A DNA stretch of 64,000 bases from assembly GCA_947253625.1 (NCBI GenBank), contig CAMYAB010000003.1:112665-176664 (forward strand), read 5' to 3'. Below the pieces are notes generated by a model. The model worked only from the letters and a program-made list of their open reading frames with translations. It did not search any database and was not told where the DNA came from. The DNA comes from an uncultured Porphyromonadaceae bacterium. Lineage in GTDB: Bacteria; Bacteroidota; Bacteroidia; Bacteroidales; Porphyromonadaceae. Made by a program: the position numbers and the translations under genes. Numbering within the stretch: the stretch's first letter is position 1; each line of letters begins with the position of its first letter. Positions 53,398-61,596 of the stretch are shown here, piece after piece.

Positions 53398-56300
53398 GGC
53401 TCTACTTGTATGATCTCTCCGAATCGGTACCAGAGGTAGCCTCGGGTGTTGTAGCCCATCTCGTTTAGGACACTGATGTACTCGCGCACCTGGCGTTTGT
53501 GACTTGCATGTGGCTCTCCAAACTTGTAGTCAAGGACTATGGCTTGGTGCTCCGTGTCGTTGAGGAGGATCCGGTCGGCACGGATCGTGCGGTCGCTTCG
53601 GGGGCTGTAAAACTGTGTCTCCGTAAAGACTTGCCAGCCCTCCTTGGGGGCAAACCACTCTTGGACCTCGGGACGGCTCTCGGAGGCCCGAAAGGCATCT
53701 ATGAGTGTGGTGAGGTCGGTGTCTTGGCTGTTGGGGTCAATGAGGCGGTAAAAGTCCTCTGTGGTGCGGACGAACTCCATGAGGAAGTGCATCTTCTCGC
53801 CGGCGCGTGTGGCGGTGCTCTCAAAAGGCTTGGGGGCAAAGGAGAGGCCGGCGTACTGTGGCGTGGCGGATAGTGCTGTGATTTCGATCATTCGGTTGTC
53901 GGCCGATGCGGTGGAGGCTTGTACTGGCTTGGGCTCACCATAGGTGTAGCGGTCGGTCGTCTCATTGATGCACTCGTACTTGCCGAGTCTCGACTTGGCA
54001 GAGGAGATGAGTGTGGCGATGCTCCTTTCGGTGGTCGTGTCGGGCTTTTTTTGCGTGAAAACGTAGAGACGTTGGGTGGGGCGGGTAAAGGCCACGTAGA
54101 GGAGGTTGATGTTGTCGATGTCTAGTCGCTCCTGCTCGACCCGGTATTGGGGGGCAAAGTAGCTTTTGACCTCCTTGTTTGCTCCGGGGGCTTCTTTCAT
54201 GTAGTAGACCGATGGGACTTTCGGAAAGTCCTCCGGTAGCTGCTCCGGGGTTTTCATCAGGAGCATCCTTTGGGATCGGCCTGAAGGGGTCATCTCCCAG
54301 CTGGCAAAAGGGATGATGACGACCGGAAACTCCAGCCCCTTTGCGTTGTGTATGGTCATGAGCCTCAGGCAGTCCATGGTGGTGTCGGGCATATCGATAT
54401 AGAGATCATCGCGCTTACCCTGCCACCAGTTGTCGAACTGCAGGTAGGTGGGAGTGAAGCGAGCTGTGTAGTTGAACAACTGCTCCAGATAGGCGGCAAC
54501 ATAGGCCTTGTCCTCGTCCTTGATTGCACCATTGTCCTTGAGGATAGTCATGGCTTCGGTCACCGTCTCGTAGATGGAGAGTCCGGTATTGGAGAGGTTG
54601 TCCAGTTGGTGCAAGAGGTCTTCGTACCTCATGGGGTCAAGGCCCGGGAGGGTTTGGAGGGAGATATCCAGTAGCCCTTGTGCGTTTGGATCATCGGGGT
54701 GGGCGAGCCTGTGTACCAGTGAGGCGAGGCATCTGACGACCGGTGAGGAGTTGATGGCCAGTGCTTCGTCCGATACGAAGTCGTAGCTGTATCGACCGCT
54801 GTTATCTGTCTTATCGCTGTCACCGAAGGAGCGTAGCCAGTCTGCAACCTCGACGGACTCCTTTCGTTTCCGAAACAGGAGGACGATGTCTCCGGGCTTG
54901 TATCCATCATCGTATAGCTCTTGGAGCAGGCTCTGCAGCTCCTCCGGACTCATCCTCTCCTTTGTGGCGGTGATCCGCACATAGCCATCCTCCTTGCTTG
55001 TGTTGTGTTTCTTTTGCTCAACGTTTTCGGCGTCGTAGAGGGTTGGGGCTCCCGCCTTGTCGTGCTCAAAAAAGTCAAGATCGTAGATGTTGCTAAAGAA
55101 CTTGTTGTTGAACTCCACGATCTGGTAGGCACTCCGGTAGTTGGTGTCCAGTATATCGGGTCTCACACCGTACTTTGTGGGCACCTCGTGGCCGAGCAGT
55201 GTGCTGTCTGCCCCTCTGAAGCGGTATATGCTCTGCTTCACATCCCCGACAAGGTAGTTTATCCTCGAGTAGCTGTGCGACTCCTCCAGCAGGGGCTCAA
55301 AGTTGCTCCACTGGTCATGGCTCGTGTCCTGAAACTCGTCCAGCATGTAGTGTTCTATGTAGGAGCCCACTTTTTCGTAAATAAATGGGATACTTGCTCC
55401 GGCTATGATGGACTTTAGCAGAGGGTTGATCTCCGAGATCAGGACGATGTTGTTTTCTGCCTGAAATTCATCCAAGCTTTTCTTAAAGTTGAGGATCGCC
55501 GGCATCCAGATCAAGTACTTGAGCATGAGTGTGGCGGTGTTGTAGGAGTAGAGTTCTTCCTCAGAGAGGTCCAGAGAGCTCAGTGTGCCGAGTAGCTCAT
55601 CACTTGCCGCCTCGTAGGGTCCGTACACTTGCTCGCTTTTGCCTTTGGGGCACCAGGCTCGCTTGTCTCCCGCCTTTACTTTTGCCAAGATGGTGCGAGT
55701 GGTCGACGTGAGCAGTTTGTCCTCTGCTATTGCGGTGATCGCCTCCCCTTTGTTTAGCTTGTTGTAGATACCCTCCACGAAGGATCGACTGCTGTCCGCA
55801 AAGTTTAGGTGGTACTTGTTTCGGATCTCCTCCAGATCCTTCTTGGCCTTCTCCAGTTTCCTTTCCAGTTTTTGTGCTATTTCTTGGAGTTGTAGGCGGG
55901 TTTTCGTCACTTGATCGGTACTGAATTGCTCCTCGAGTTCCTTGAGGTCGTACTGCTCTTTGCCATCTATGAGGGGGCTGAGGAGTCCGGTCAGTTGGGC
56001 TCTCAGGTCCACCCGCTCGCCGTCCTCTGCGCCTTCGTCAAAGATTTGGCGGAGTACGCTCAGCATCTCTGTGTGCTTGGAAGTGCTGTTTTGGAGCTCA
56101 TCGATCAATCGATCCATCGAGAGCTGAAACACAGCATTTTGGTCAATCTCCACCTCAAATCCCCCATGGGTCGACGACAGCTCGAGCATGAAGCTACGCA
56201 CCACTTCTTGGAAAAAGGAGTCGATGGTCTGGACCCGAAACTTGCCATAGTCCTCCAGGATCCGCTTCAGTGCTTCGCGCGCCTGTGCTTGGATCTTTAG

Positions 56301-56591
56301 CTGTTTGTCCGCATCCGACAGCCCTGGGGCAAAAGTCAGCTTCTTGATCAGTTCTTCAGCCCGATCGCTTGTCCCTTTGGATAGATCGTAGAGCAACCCT
56401 AGGATCCGCTCCCGTAGCTCCACGGTTGCTTTGTTGGTAAAGGTGGCCACCAAGATCCTGTCGTACTTCACCCCTTCTCCGTTGAGCATGCCCTGAAAGA
56501 GCAGTCTCAGGTACTCGCCTGTCAGGGTGTAGGTCTTGCCACTTCCTGCTGAGGCACTGTAGATCTTCAGGCTGTTGTCGGTTTGCCCCAT
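53394..56591 (-). CDS. UvrD/AddA-like helicase-nuclease
   Basis: A 1065-residue superfamily 1A helicase. Walker A is ASAGSGKTYTLTGEYL near residue 13, helicase motif Ia follows in VATFTNKA, motif II is LDEFQDTSHDQW near 400, and MTIHNAKGLEFPVVIIP near 745 is motif V. The C-terminal AIVLDYKFG, then a Gln-Tyr helix, is a RecB-type nuclease motif. It most likely acts in double-strand-break repair as an AddA or RecB analogue. No AddB partner lies next to it. ATG at 56591 gives the normal N-terminus for this family. Confidence 0.9.
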   Translation of the reverse strand: MGQTDNSLKIYSASAGSGKTYTLTGEYLRLLFQGMLNGEGVKYDRILVATFTNKATVELRERILGLLYDLSKGTSDRAEELIKKLTFAPGLSDADKQLKIQAQAREALKRILEDYGKFRVQTIDSFFQEVVRSFMLELSSTHGGFEVEIDQNAVFQLSMDRLIDELQNSTSKHTEMLSVLRQIFDEGAEDGERVDLRAQLTGLLSPLIDGKEQYDLKELEEQFSTDQVTKTRLQLQEIAQKLERKLEKAKKDLEEIRNKYHLNFADSSRSFVEGIYNKLNKGEAITAIAEDKLLTSTTRTILAKVKAGDKRAWCPKGKSEQVYGPYEAASDELLGTLSSLDLSEEELYSYNTATLMLKYLIWMPAILNFKKSLDEFQAENNIVLISEINPLLKSIIAGASIPFIYEKVGSYIEHYMLDEFQDTSHDQWSNFEPLLEESHSYSRINYLVGDVKQSIYRFRGADSTLLGHEVPTKYGVRPDILDTNYRSAYQIVEFNNKFFSNIYDLDFFEHDKAGAPTLYDAENVEQKKHNTSKEDGYVRITATKERMSPEELQSLLQELYDDGYKPGDIVLLFRKRKESVEVADWLRSFGDSDKTDNSGRYSYDFVSDEALAINSSPVVRCLASLVHRLAHPDDPNAQGLLDISLQTLPGLDPMRYEDLLHQLDNLSNTGLSIYETVTEAMTILKDNGAIKDEDKAYVAAYLEQLFNYTARFTPTYLQFDNWWQGKRDDLYIDMPDTTMDCLRLMTIHNAKGLEFPVVIIPFASWEMTPSGRSQRMLLMKTPEQLPEDFPKVPSVYYMKEAPGANKEVKSYFAPQYRVEQERLDIDNINLLYVAFTRPTQRLYVFTQKKPDTTTERSIATLISSAKSRLGKYECINETTDRYTYGEPKPVQASTASADNRMIEITALSATPQYAGLSFAPKPFESTATRAGEKMHFLMEFVRTTEDFYRLIDPNSQDTDLTTLIDAFRASESRPEVQEWFAPKEGWQVFTETQFYSPRSDRTIRADRILLNDTEHQAIVLDYKFGEPHASHKRQVREYISVLNEMGYNTRGYLWYRFGEIIQVEP

Positions 56592-56596
56592 GCTGC

Positions 56597-56938
56597 TTAG
56601 CACATTTTGGTCTTGGTGTACCCGTTTGCCTTTAGGATATTGGTGACTTCGGGTACGCGGTCTCCCTGGATGATGATTAGGCCATCCTTTGCGGAGCCTC
56701 CCACTCCACACGATTGTTTGAGGCTCTTGCAGAGAGTGTTTAGGTCTTCTTTTGTCCCCTCAAAACCCTCCACCAGGGTCACGACTTTCCCCTTGCGTTG
56801 CTTGGCATCGCGGCGCACACGGAGCGACTGCTCGCTTGGATCTTTTGTGCTCACAGTCACGAGTGAGGCACTCAGTAGTTCCTGCATATAGCTCTTGTTG
56901 GTCGAGTAGACCATCCCGCCACTGCTCTTTTTACTCAT
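56597..56938 (-). CDS. SUI1/eIF1-like translation factor (YciH type)
   Basis: A 113-residue protein whose last ~80 residues form a SUI1 domain (GKVVTLVEGFEG near 52, then KQSCGVGGSAKDGLIIIQGD near 76), matching eIF1 and bacterial YciH. It may influence start-codon choice on the ribosome, but the bacterial role is not firm. ATG at 56938 overlaps the S41 protease stop by 8 nt. The helicase gene begins five nt after its stop. Confidence 0.9.
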   Translation of the reverse strand: MSKKSSGGMVYSTNKSYMQELLSASLVTVSTKDPSEQSLRVRRDAKQRKGKVVTLVEGFEGTKEDLNTLCKSLKQSCGVGGSAKDGLIIIQGDRVPEVTNILKANGYTKTKMC

Positions 56939-58619
56939 GGGCCACACCTTTCTTGGGTTGTAGGATAGCGGACATGCGCTTCGGGTCTTGGATCACCTCG
57001 AGTGCTTTTTTCAGGGTCGGGTCTGTCTCCAGGTTTACCGCATACTGTCCCTTCATCCCAAAGTAGTGGACCGCCAGAGCGGCTCTCAGTAGGCTCTTGA
57101 TCTGTTCTCGATGTGGCTCGATGTCTCTGCGTAGCGAGGGGGTGAGGACCTTGGCCAGTGCGCCAAACTCTGCCTCACTCTGTGCCTTGTACCCCTCATA
57201 TTCCGCCAGAGACTTTAGCTGCTCCAGTAGTTGCTTGCTTCGCTCTCCGTAGCCAAAACCCTCTTTCTCCAGCTCCGACACAAAGCCCTCCAGATCCTCA
57301 TCCGTCACCTCCAGATCCTTGAGCGTGGCCGGACGAGGTTTGGTCTGTGCCAGATTGATGGCGTATCGGAATACCTTCCCCTCCACCAGCATGGTGTAGA
57401 CCGGCACCGAGAGGATCTCGTCCTTTACCTCTATGTCGGGTCGGATGCCACCACCGTCACGCACCGGCCGTCCGTTCATTGTATCAAATACTGTGGTTAG
57501 GCTGTCCGGTACGGCGCCGACCGTGCCATCCGGGTTGCGGTGGCTGTAGTCGAGCTGTTGGATGCATCGGCCACTGGGGATGTAGTAGCGAGAGGTGGTT
57601 ACCTTCAGGATACCCTGTCTGCCGGCAGGGCGAGTCGACTGCACCAGTCCTTTCCCAAAGCTCCTCGACCCCACCAGTACGGCTCGGTCCATGTCCTGCA
57701 GTGCACCGGCGACGATCTCGCTCGAGGAGGCCGATCCGGAGTTGATCAGTACCACTAGAGGGAGCGTTGTGCTGATGGGTTGCTCGGTGGTCTTGAAGGT
57801 CTCTTGGGCGGAGGGGTTCCGCCCCTTTGTGGAGAGGACCTGTGTGCCTTTGGGCAAAAACATCCCCAGGATGTCTATAGCACCATCCAGCAGACCACCG
57901 CCATTGCCTCGGAGATCGAGGATCAGCCCCTTTGGCTCACCACTTGCTGCCAGCTCGTTGTAGGCTTTTTTGACATCTGCGGCACTCTTGTCGGTGAAGG
58001 AGGAGAGCCGTATGTAGCCGATGCCACCGGGCATCATGCCTCTATAGGCCACCTGATCGACCACGACGTTGTTTCGGGTCAGGGTCACAGTGCGGGGCTC
58101 ACTCTCTCCCGGGCGACGGATCTTCACCGTCACGTTTGTGCCGATGGTTCCCTTGAGCGAGTCGCTGATCTTGCTTGCTGTGCCCGGGATCATGGGTTTG
58201 CCATCGATCTCCAAAAAAGCATCCCCGGTCCGCAGTCCGCTCTCCTTTGCCGGTGACCCAGGCATAGGGTACTGGACATACACCACGGAGTCCACTTGCT
58301 GGATATAGGCTCCGATACCCCCGTACTCACCGGTGGTCATGAAGTTGAAGTCCGCACGCTCCGTCTCCGGTATATACACCGTGTAGGGGTCTAGGCGAGA
58401 CAGCATGGCATTGATCCCATACGTGGAGATCTCCTCCACATTCACTGTGTCGACATAGAGGGTGGTGACTCCTGCCAGGGCATCGCTGAAGACTCTCAGA
58501 GCACGGGACAGCTCCAGCATGTTGTCTTTCGCTCCCTTGTTTTGTGCCGACAGTGTGCCACATCCGGCGCAACTCAGCACCAGTGCAAGCAGTGGGATAA
58601 GTATTTGTTTCCTTTTCAT
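56931..58619 (-). CDS. S41-family C-terminal processing peptidase
   Basis: A 562-residue periplasmic protease with a signal peptide (LIPLLALVLSCAGC, possibly a lipoprotein). A PDZ domain lies about 95-180 (GGIGAYIQQVDSV, GSPAKESGLRTGD). The tail-specific protease domain has the catalytic Ser in INSGSASSSEIVAGAL near 317 and Lys in SRSFGKGLVQ near 342. Such proteases trim secreted proteins from their C-termini. ATG at 58619 is chosen because it starts the signal peptide; the longer frame adds 120 residues that cross the likely promoter. Confidence 0.93.
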   Translation of the reverse strand: MKRKQILIPLLALVLSCAGCGTLSAQNKGAKDNMLELSRALRVFSDALAGVTTLYVDTVNVEEISTYGINAMLSRLDPYTVYIPETERADFNFMTTGEYGGIGAYIQQVDSVVYVQYPMPGSPAKESGLRTGDAFLEIDGKPMIPGTASKISDSLKGTIGTNVTVKIRRPGESEPRTVTLTRNNVVVDQVAYRGMMPGGIGYIRLSSFTDKSAADVKKAYNELAASGEPKGLILDLRGNGGGLLDGAIDILGMFLPKGTQVLSTKGRNPSAQETFKTTEQPISTTLPLVVLINSGSASSSEIVAGALQDMDRAVLVGSRSFGKGLVQSTRPAGRQGILKVTTSRYYIPSGRCIQQLDYSHRNPDGTVGAVPDSLTTVFDTMNGRPVRDGGGIRPDIEVKDEILSVPVYTMLVEGKVFRYAINLAQTKPRPATLKDLEVTDEDLEGFVSELEKEGFGYGERSKQLLEQLKSLAEYEGYKAQSEAEFGALAKVLTPSLRRDIEPHREQIKSLLRAALAVHYFGMKGQYAVNLETDPTLKKALEVIQDPKRMSAILQPKKGVAHE

Positions 58620-58777
58620 TGGGGGTAATATGCGTGTGAATATCGGTTGTGGTGGACGGTCGCTCCCGAGTGCTCTGCTTCGTCGCCATCGGGCTGTCGG
58701 CCCTGCGTTTGTCGCACATAGGACGCTCGTGATAAATCTGTGAGAGATGCACCTCGGCGCAACCGGCTCCTCTACGA

Positions 58778-58785
58778 CAAAGGTA
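58778..58785 (-). promoter_or_regulatory. -7 element upstream of the S41 protease unit
   Basis: On the minus strand TACCTTTG fits TAnnTTTG exactly, the same octamer as at 26.0 and 63.7 kb. No clear -33 element. The leader would be about 150 nt and shows no strong fold. The 58786-59001 stretch beyond it holds no gene. Confidence 0.5.
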
Positions 58786-59001
58786 CCAAAACTATCTACT
58801 CCTTTGTACCCCGTCACGGATTTCCCCCTCTTTGGAGACTTTGGACAAGTCGCCTCTCCGACATTGCTTTCGGACATCGTCTGAAACCGGTACACGATTC
58901 GCTCATTATCAGCTGATTGGTATTTTGTTTTTGGATGGCCCCTTCTTTTGTTTTTGGACGGATTACAATCCTTTGACACTCAGCACACTGTGAAGAGACT
59001 T

Positions 59002-59083
59002 GAGTTTCACGGATAGAAGCAATCTGCTTCACGGATAGAAGCAAAATTTTTCACGGATAGAAGCGATCACCCCGACAGATAGG
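59002..59083 (+). repeat. Family A 22-bp array, copy 3 (four units)
   Basis: Cores CACGGATAGAAGCAA start at 59008 and 59030, CACGGATAGAAGCGA at 59052, and a diverged GACAGATAG at 59074, all 22 bp apart. It opens with GAGTTTCACGG like the other two copies. About 90 bases upstream, TTATCAGCTGATT recalls the ATAATCAGATGATT flank of copy 1. It lies between divergent genes. Confidence 0.9.
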
Positions 59084-59210
59084 AGAGAAAATCAAGCTCG
59101 GCAGATAAAAAAGCTGTCGCCCCGGGGCAACAGCCCTCGGACAACAGTCCGGAAAAAAGAATCGGATCGCCCCAAAAAGTACTCCCGAAGTGGGGCTAAA
59201 GGTCGGTAGC

Positions 59211-59242
59211 TTTGGAGATTGTGAAAAATGTGAGTACTTTTG
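59211..59242 (+). promoter_or_regulatory. Promoter of the S4-protein / pyrH unit
   Basis: TTTG (59211-59214), a 20-nt spacer and TACTTTTG (59235-59242) match the Bacteroidetes consensus TTTG-N20-TAnnTTTG without mismatch. The leader is about 55 nt. Confidence 0.8.
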
Positions 59243-59303
59243 CCAATGATTTTAAGAGTGACTACCTTTGTCTACATAAAATTAACATCAGAAACAGACA
59301 AGC

Positions 59304-59678
59304 ATGGAAGTACGCGTAAGTCGTATTCTAAGCGAATACTACGAGTACACTCGTAAAGAGTCCGACCAATACCTCCGCGATGGTCGCGTCACGATCAATG
59401 GTAAGCCTGCAGGGATAGGCGACAAGGTCTCTATGGAGGACCAAGTCGCACTAGACGGAGCGAGTATTCCGCTCAAGGGGATCTTTCGGAAGATCCAGCG
59501 TGAGCAGGCCAACAAAGACACCGCCGAGAAGTACAGCTCTCGAAGCAGACGCGAGGACGAAGAGGAGTTCGCAGACAACAACCCCAAGAGCAATAAGCTC
59601 AGGAAGGGGCGCAAAAACTCAACCAAACGTCACCGTGGCAAAAACCACTGGGACGAGGACGAAGAAGAGATCTGGTAG
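59304..59678 (+). CDS. Small S4-domain RNA-binding protein
   Basis: A 124-residue protein. Residues ~4-50 form an S4 domain (RVSRILSEYYEYTRKESDQY, then DGRVTINGKPA), the RNA-binding fold seen at the N-terminus of pseudouridine synthases. No catalytic domain follows. Instead there is a tail rich in Arg, Lys, Asp and Glu, probably disordered. It may bind rRNA or stalled ribosomes, but no function is claimed. It is followed by pyrH after 3 nt. Confidence 0.85.
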   Translation: MEVRVSRILSEYYEYTRKESDQYLRDGRVTINGKPAGIGDKVSMEDQVALDGASIPLKGIFRKIQREQANKDTAEKYSSRSRREDEEEFADNNPKSNKLRKGRKNSTKRHRGKNHWDEDEEEIW

Positions 59679-59681
59679 CCT

Positions 59682-60410
59682 ATGACCCCATCACCCAAAT
59701 ACCATCGCATCCTGCTGAAACTCAGTGGCGAATCCCTCCAAGGAACGCAGGGCTACGGACTGGATCCGGAAAAACTCAAGACCTATGCACAAGAGATCTC
59801 CGAGGTGGTCAAGAGTGGTACACAAGTGGCCATCGTGATCGGCGGCGGAAATATATTCCGTGGCTTGAGTGGCTTGGGCAAAGGTGTAGATCGTGTCAAG
59901 GGTGATCAGATGGGGATGCTGGCAACAGTCATCAACAGCCTCGGACTAAGCTCGGCGCTTGAGAATATCGGTATCGAAACGACCGTGCTGACAGCCATCC
60001 AAATGGCTCCCATAGGACGCTTTTACAACAAATGGGAGGCACTGAAGGACCTCGAGGGTGGCAAAGTGGTGATCTGCTCAGCCGGAACCGGAAACCCCTA
60101 CTTTACGACAGATACGGGGGCATCCCTCCGAGCCATTGAACTAGAGGTTGACGCTTTGCTGAAAGGTACTCGTGTGGACGGCGTATACACGGCAGACCCG
60201 GAGAAGGACCCCCATGCGACAAAGTACGATACGATCACGTTTGATGAGATCTACAATCAGGGGCTGAGGGTCATGGACCTTACCGCCACGACGATGTGCA
60301 AGGAAAACAATATCCCCCTAGTGATCTTTGATATGGACACCCCGGGCAACCTTCGCAAGTTGCTGTCGGGCGAAAAGGTGGGCACTACCGTCACCTGCTC
60401 TGCTCGCTGA
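59682..60410 (+). CDS. pyrH: UMP kinase
   Basis: A 242-residue amino-acid-kinase-fold enzyme converting UMP to UDP. Visible: the N-terminal ILLKLSGESLQG, the glycine-rich VIGGGNIFRG near residue 50, GVDRVKGDQMGMLATVIN near 66 and DGVYTADPEKDP near 167. It is essential for pyrimidine nucleotide supply. It ends the two-gene plus-strand unit facing the cobalamin adenosyltransferase. Confidence 0.97.
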   Translation: MTPSPKYHRILLKLSGESLQGTQGYGLDPEKLKTYAQEISEVVKSGTQVAIVIGGGNIFRGLSGLGKGVDRVKGDQMGMLATVINSLGLSSALENIGIETTVLTAIQMAPIGRFYNKWEALKDLEGGKVVICSAGTGNPYFTTDTGASLRAIELEVDALLKGTRVDGVYTADPEKDPHATKYDTITFDEIYNQGLRVMDLTATTMCKENNIPLVIFDMDTPGNLRKLLSGEKVGTTVTCSAR

Positions 60411-60463
60411 GAGAGCTAGGGCTTCCCGTGCTCTTTCCGGGCCGAAACACACTTCCGAGGAAG

Positions 60464-61039
60464 CTATTTCCCCTTTTTCCAGATAACCTCCGGTAGCCCC
60501 AAGTGGTGGGTGATAGCCCTGGCGAGGACAAAAAAGTAGTCGCTCAGCCTATTGATATACTCCAGGACGCAGGGGTCTATCGTCGTGGCCTCGTCCCCCG
60601 ACTTTTCCAAAAAACTATAGATCGCACGCTCCGCACGTCTGGCGACTGTGCGACAGATGTGGGCAACGGCGGTGGCCTGTGAGCCGGCCGGAAGGATGAA
60701 CGCCCGCATCGCCGGTAGCTCTTGTTGCAACCGGTCGATCGTCTGCTCCAGCTCCGAAACATCCGATGGGCTAATCCCACTCTCGACCACATATCCACTT
60801 GATTTGGTGTTGTCGGTAGCCATATAGGCTCCGCAAGTAAAGAGACGCGACTGTATACCGGCCAGTGTCTCGTCCTGGTCGAGCCCTGTCGGCAGAAGGG
60901 CTCTCAACAATCCGATCTGGCTATTTAGCTCATCCAGTGTGCCGTAGGCTTCGATCCTAGGGTGGCACTTGCTCACTCGCTGGCCTCCCACAAGTGAGGT
61001 CAGCCCCTTGTCGCCGGTCTTGGTGTAAATTTTGGTCAT
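60464..61039 (-). CDS. Corrinoid adenosyltransferase, PduO type
   Basis: A 191-residue enzyme attaching the 5'-deoxyadenosyl group to cob(I)alamin or cobinamide. The N-terminal YTKTGDKGLTSLVGGQRVSK is the family's ATP-binding motif, VEAYGT-like IEAYGTLDELNS follows, and the C-terminal half has RRAERAIYSF and YINRLSDYFFVLAR. It supports B12-dependent enzymes and salvage. It overlaps the hypothetical gene upstream by 4 nt. Confidence 0.94.
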   Translation of the reverse strand: MTKIYTKTGDKGLTSLVGGQRVSKCHPRIEAYGTLDELNSQIGLLRALLPTGLDQDETLAGIQSRLFTCGAYMATDNTKSSGYVVESGISPSDVSELEQTIDRLQQELPAMRAFILPAGSQATAVAHICRTVARRAERAIYSFLEKSGDEATTIDPCVLEYINRLSDYFFVLARAITHHLGLPEVIWKKGK

Positions 61040-61596
61040 AGTGTAGTCCTGTAGTAGTAGAGTTCGTTATTGTTGTTGAGCAAGATCGCACTGTCGTAGA
61101 GGTCGAGTACCACCCCTTTGTGTCTGCCACTCTCGAGATAGCTGACAAACTCCTGCTCTCGCTCCCTCCCCTTTCGCACTCCGAGCAGTAGGACAACCGC
61201 CTCTTGCTCCTCCGTCAGCACGCGCTCAGCCTCCCGGACTTGGTCGGTGGCGAGTATGAACTGCCCCTCCTCTCGTGGCGTGGATACAGCCAAACTCTGG
61301 GCCCACTCAAGCAACTGCTGTGTCGTGCGGTCCTCGAGGCGATAGGCGATCTCTCGTGGCACAAAACGCGCCAGCATGCGATACCAGAGAAGTGCATCGG
61401 GGGTGCCCCGCCTCGACAAAAGGGGATAGTCGTAGTACCCACTATAGGGGCGAACAACAGTGTACACCAGCCCAAAAGCCATAGGCGAGTGGATCCCATG
61501 CCCACGGCCGTACATGAGGCGTCGTATCCACCGAAATGCCATCAGCGTACCACGACGATAGGGCTTCATCAGTTGAGAGGAGGTCAGACTGCTCAT
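61036..61596 (-). CDS. Conserved hypothetical protein with HGIHSP motif
   Basis: A 186-residue protein. The basic N-terminus includes an RGHGIHSPMAFGLVYTVVRP segment, a motif known from Bacteroidetes proteins related to SAM-dependent methyltransferases. The rest has alternating strands (GQFILATDQV, AVVLLLGVRK, GVVLDLYDSAILL) compatible with a shortened Rossmann-like fold. No clear SAM-binding glycine loop is visible, so activity is doubtful. It overlaps both neighbouring genes by 4 nt. Confidence 0.7.
   Translation of the reverse strand: MSSLTSSQLMKPYRRGTLMAFRWIRRLMYGRGHGIHSPMAFGLVYTVVRPYSGYYDYPLLSRRGTPDALLWYRMLARFVPREIAYRLEDRTTQQLLEWAQSLAVSTPREEGQFILATDQVREAERVLTEEQEAVVLLLGVRKGREREQEFVSYLESGRHKGVVLDLYDSAILLNNNNELYYYRTTL

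Noticed and set aside
58620..58979. N-terminal extension of the S41 protease
   Set aside because: It crosses a TAnnTTTG promoter box and precedes a clear signal peptide; its composition is not protein-like.
60411..60463. Terminator between pyrH and the adenosyltransferase gene
   Set aside because: Only short, interrupted stems are present and no convincing T tract follows in either direction.
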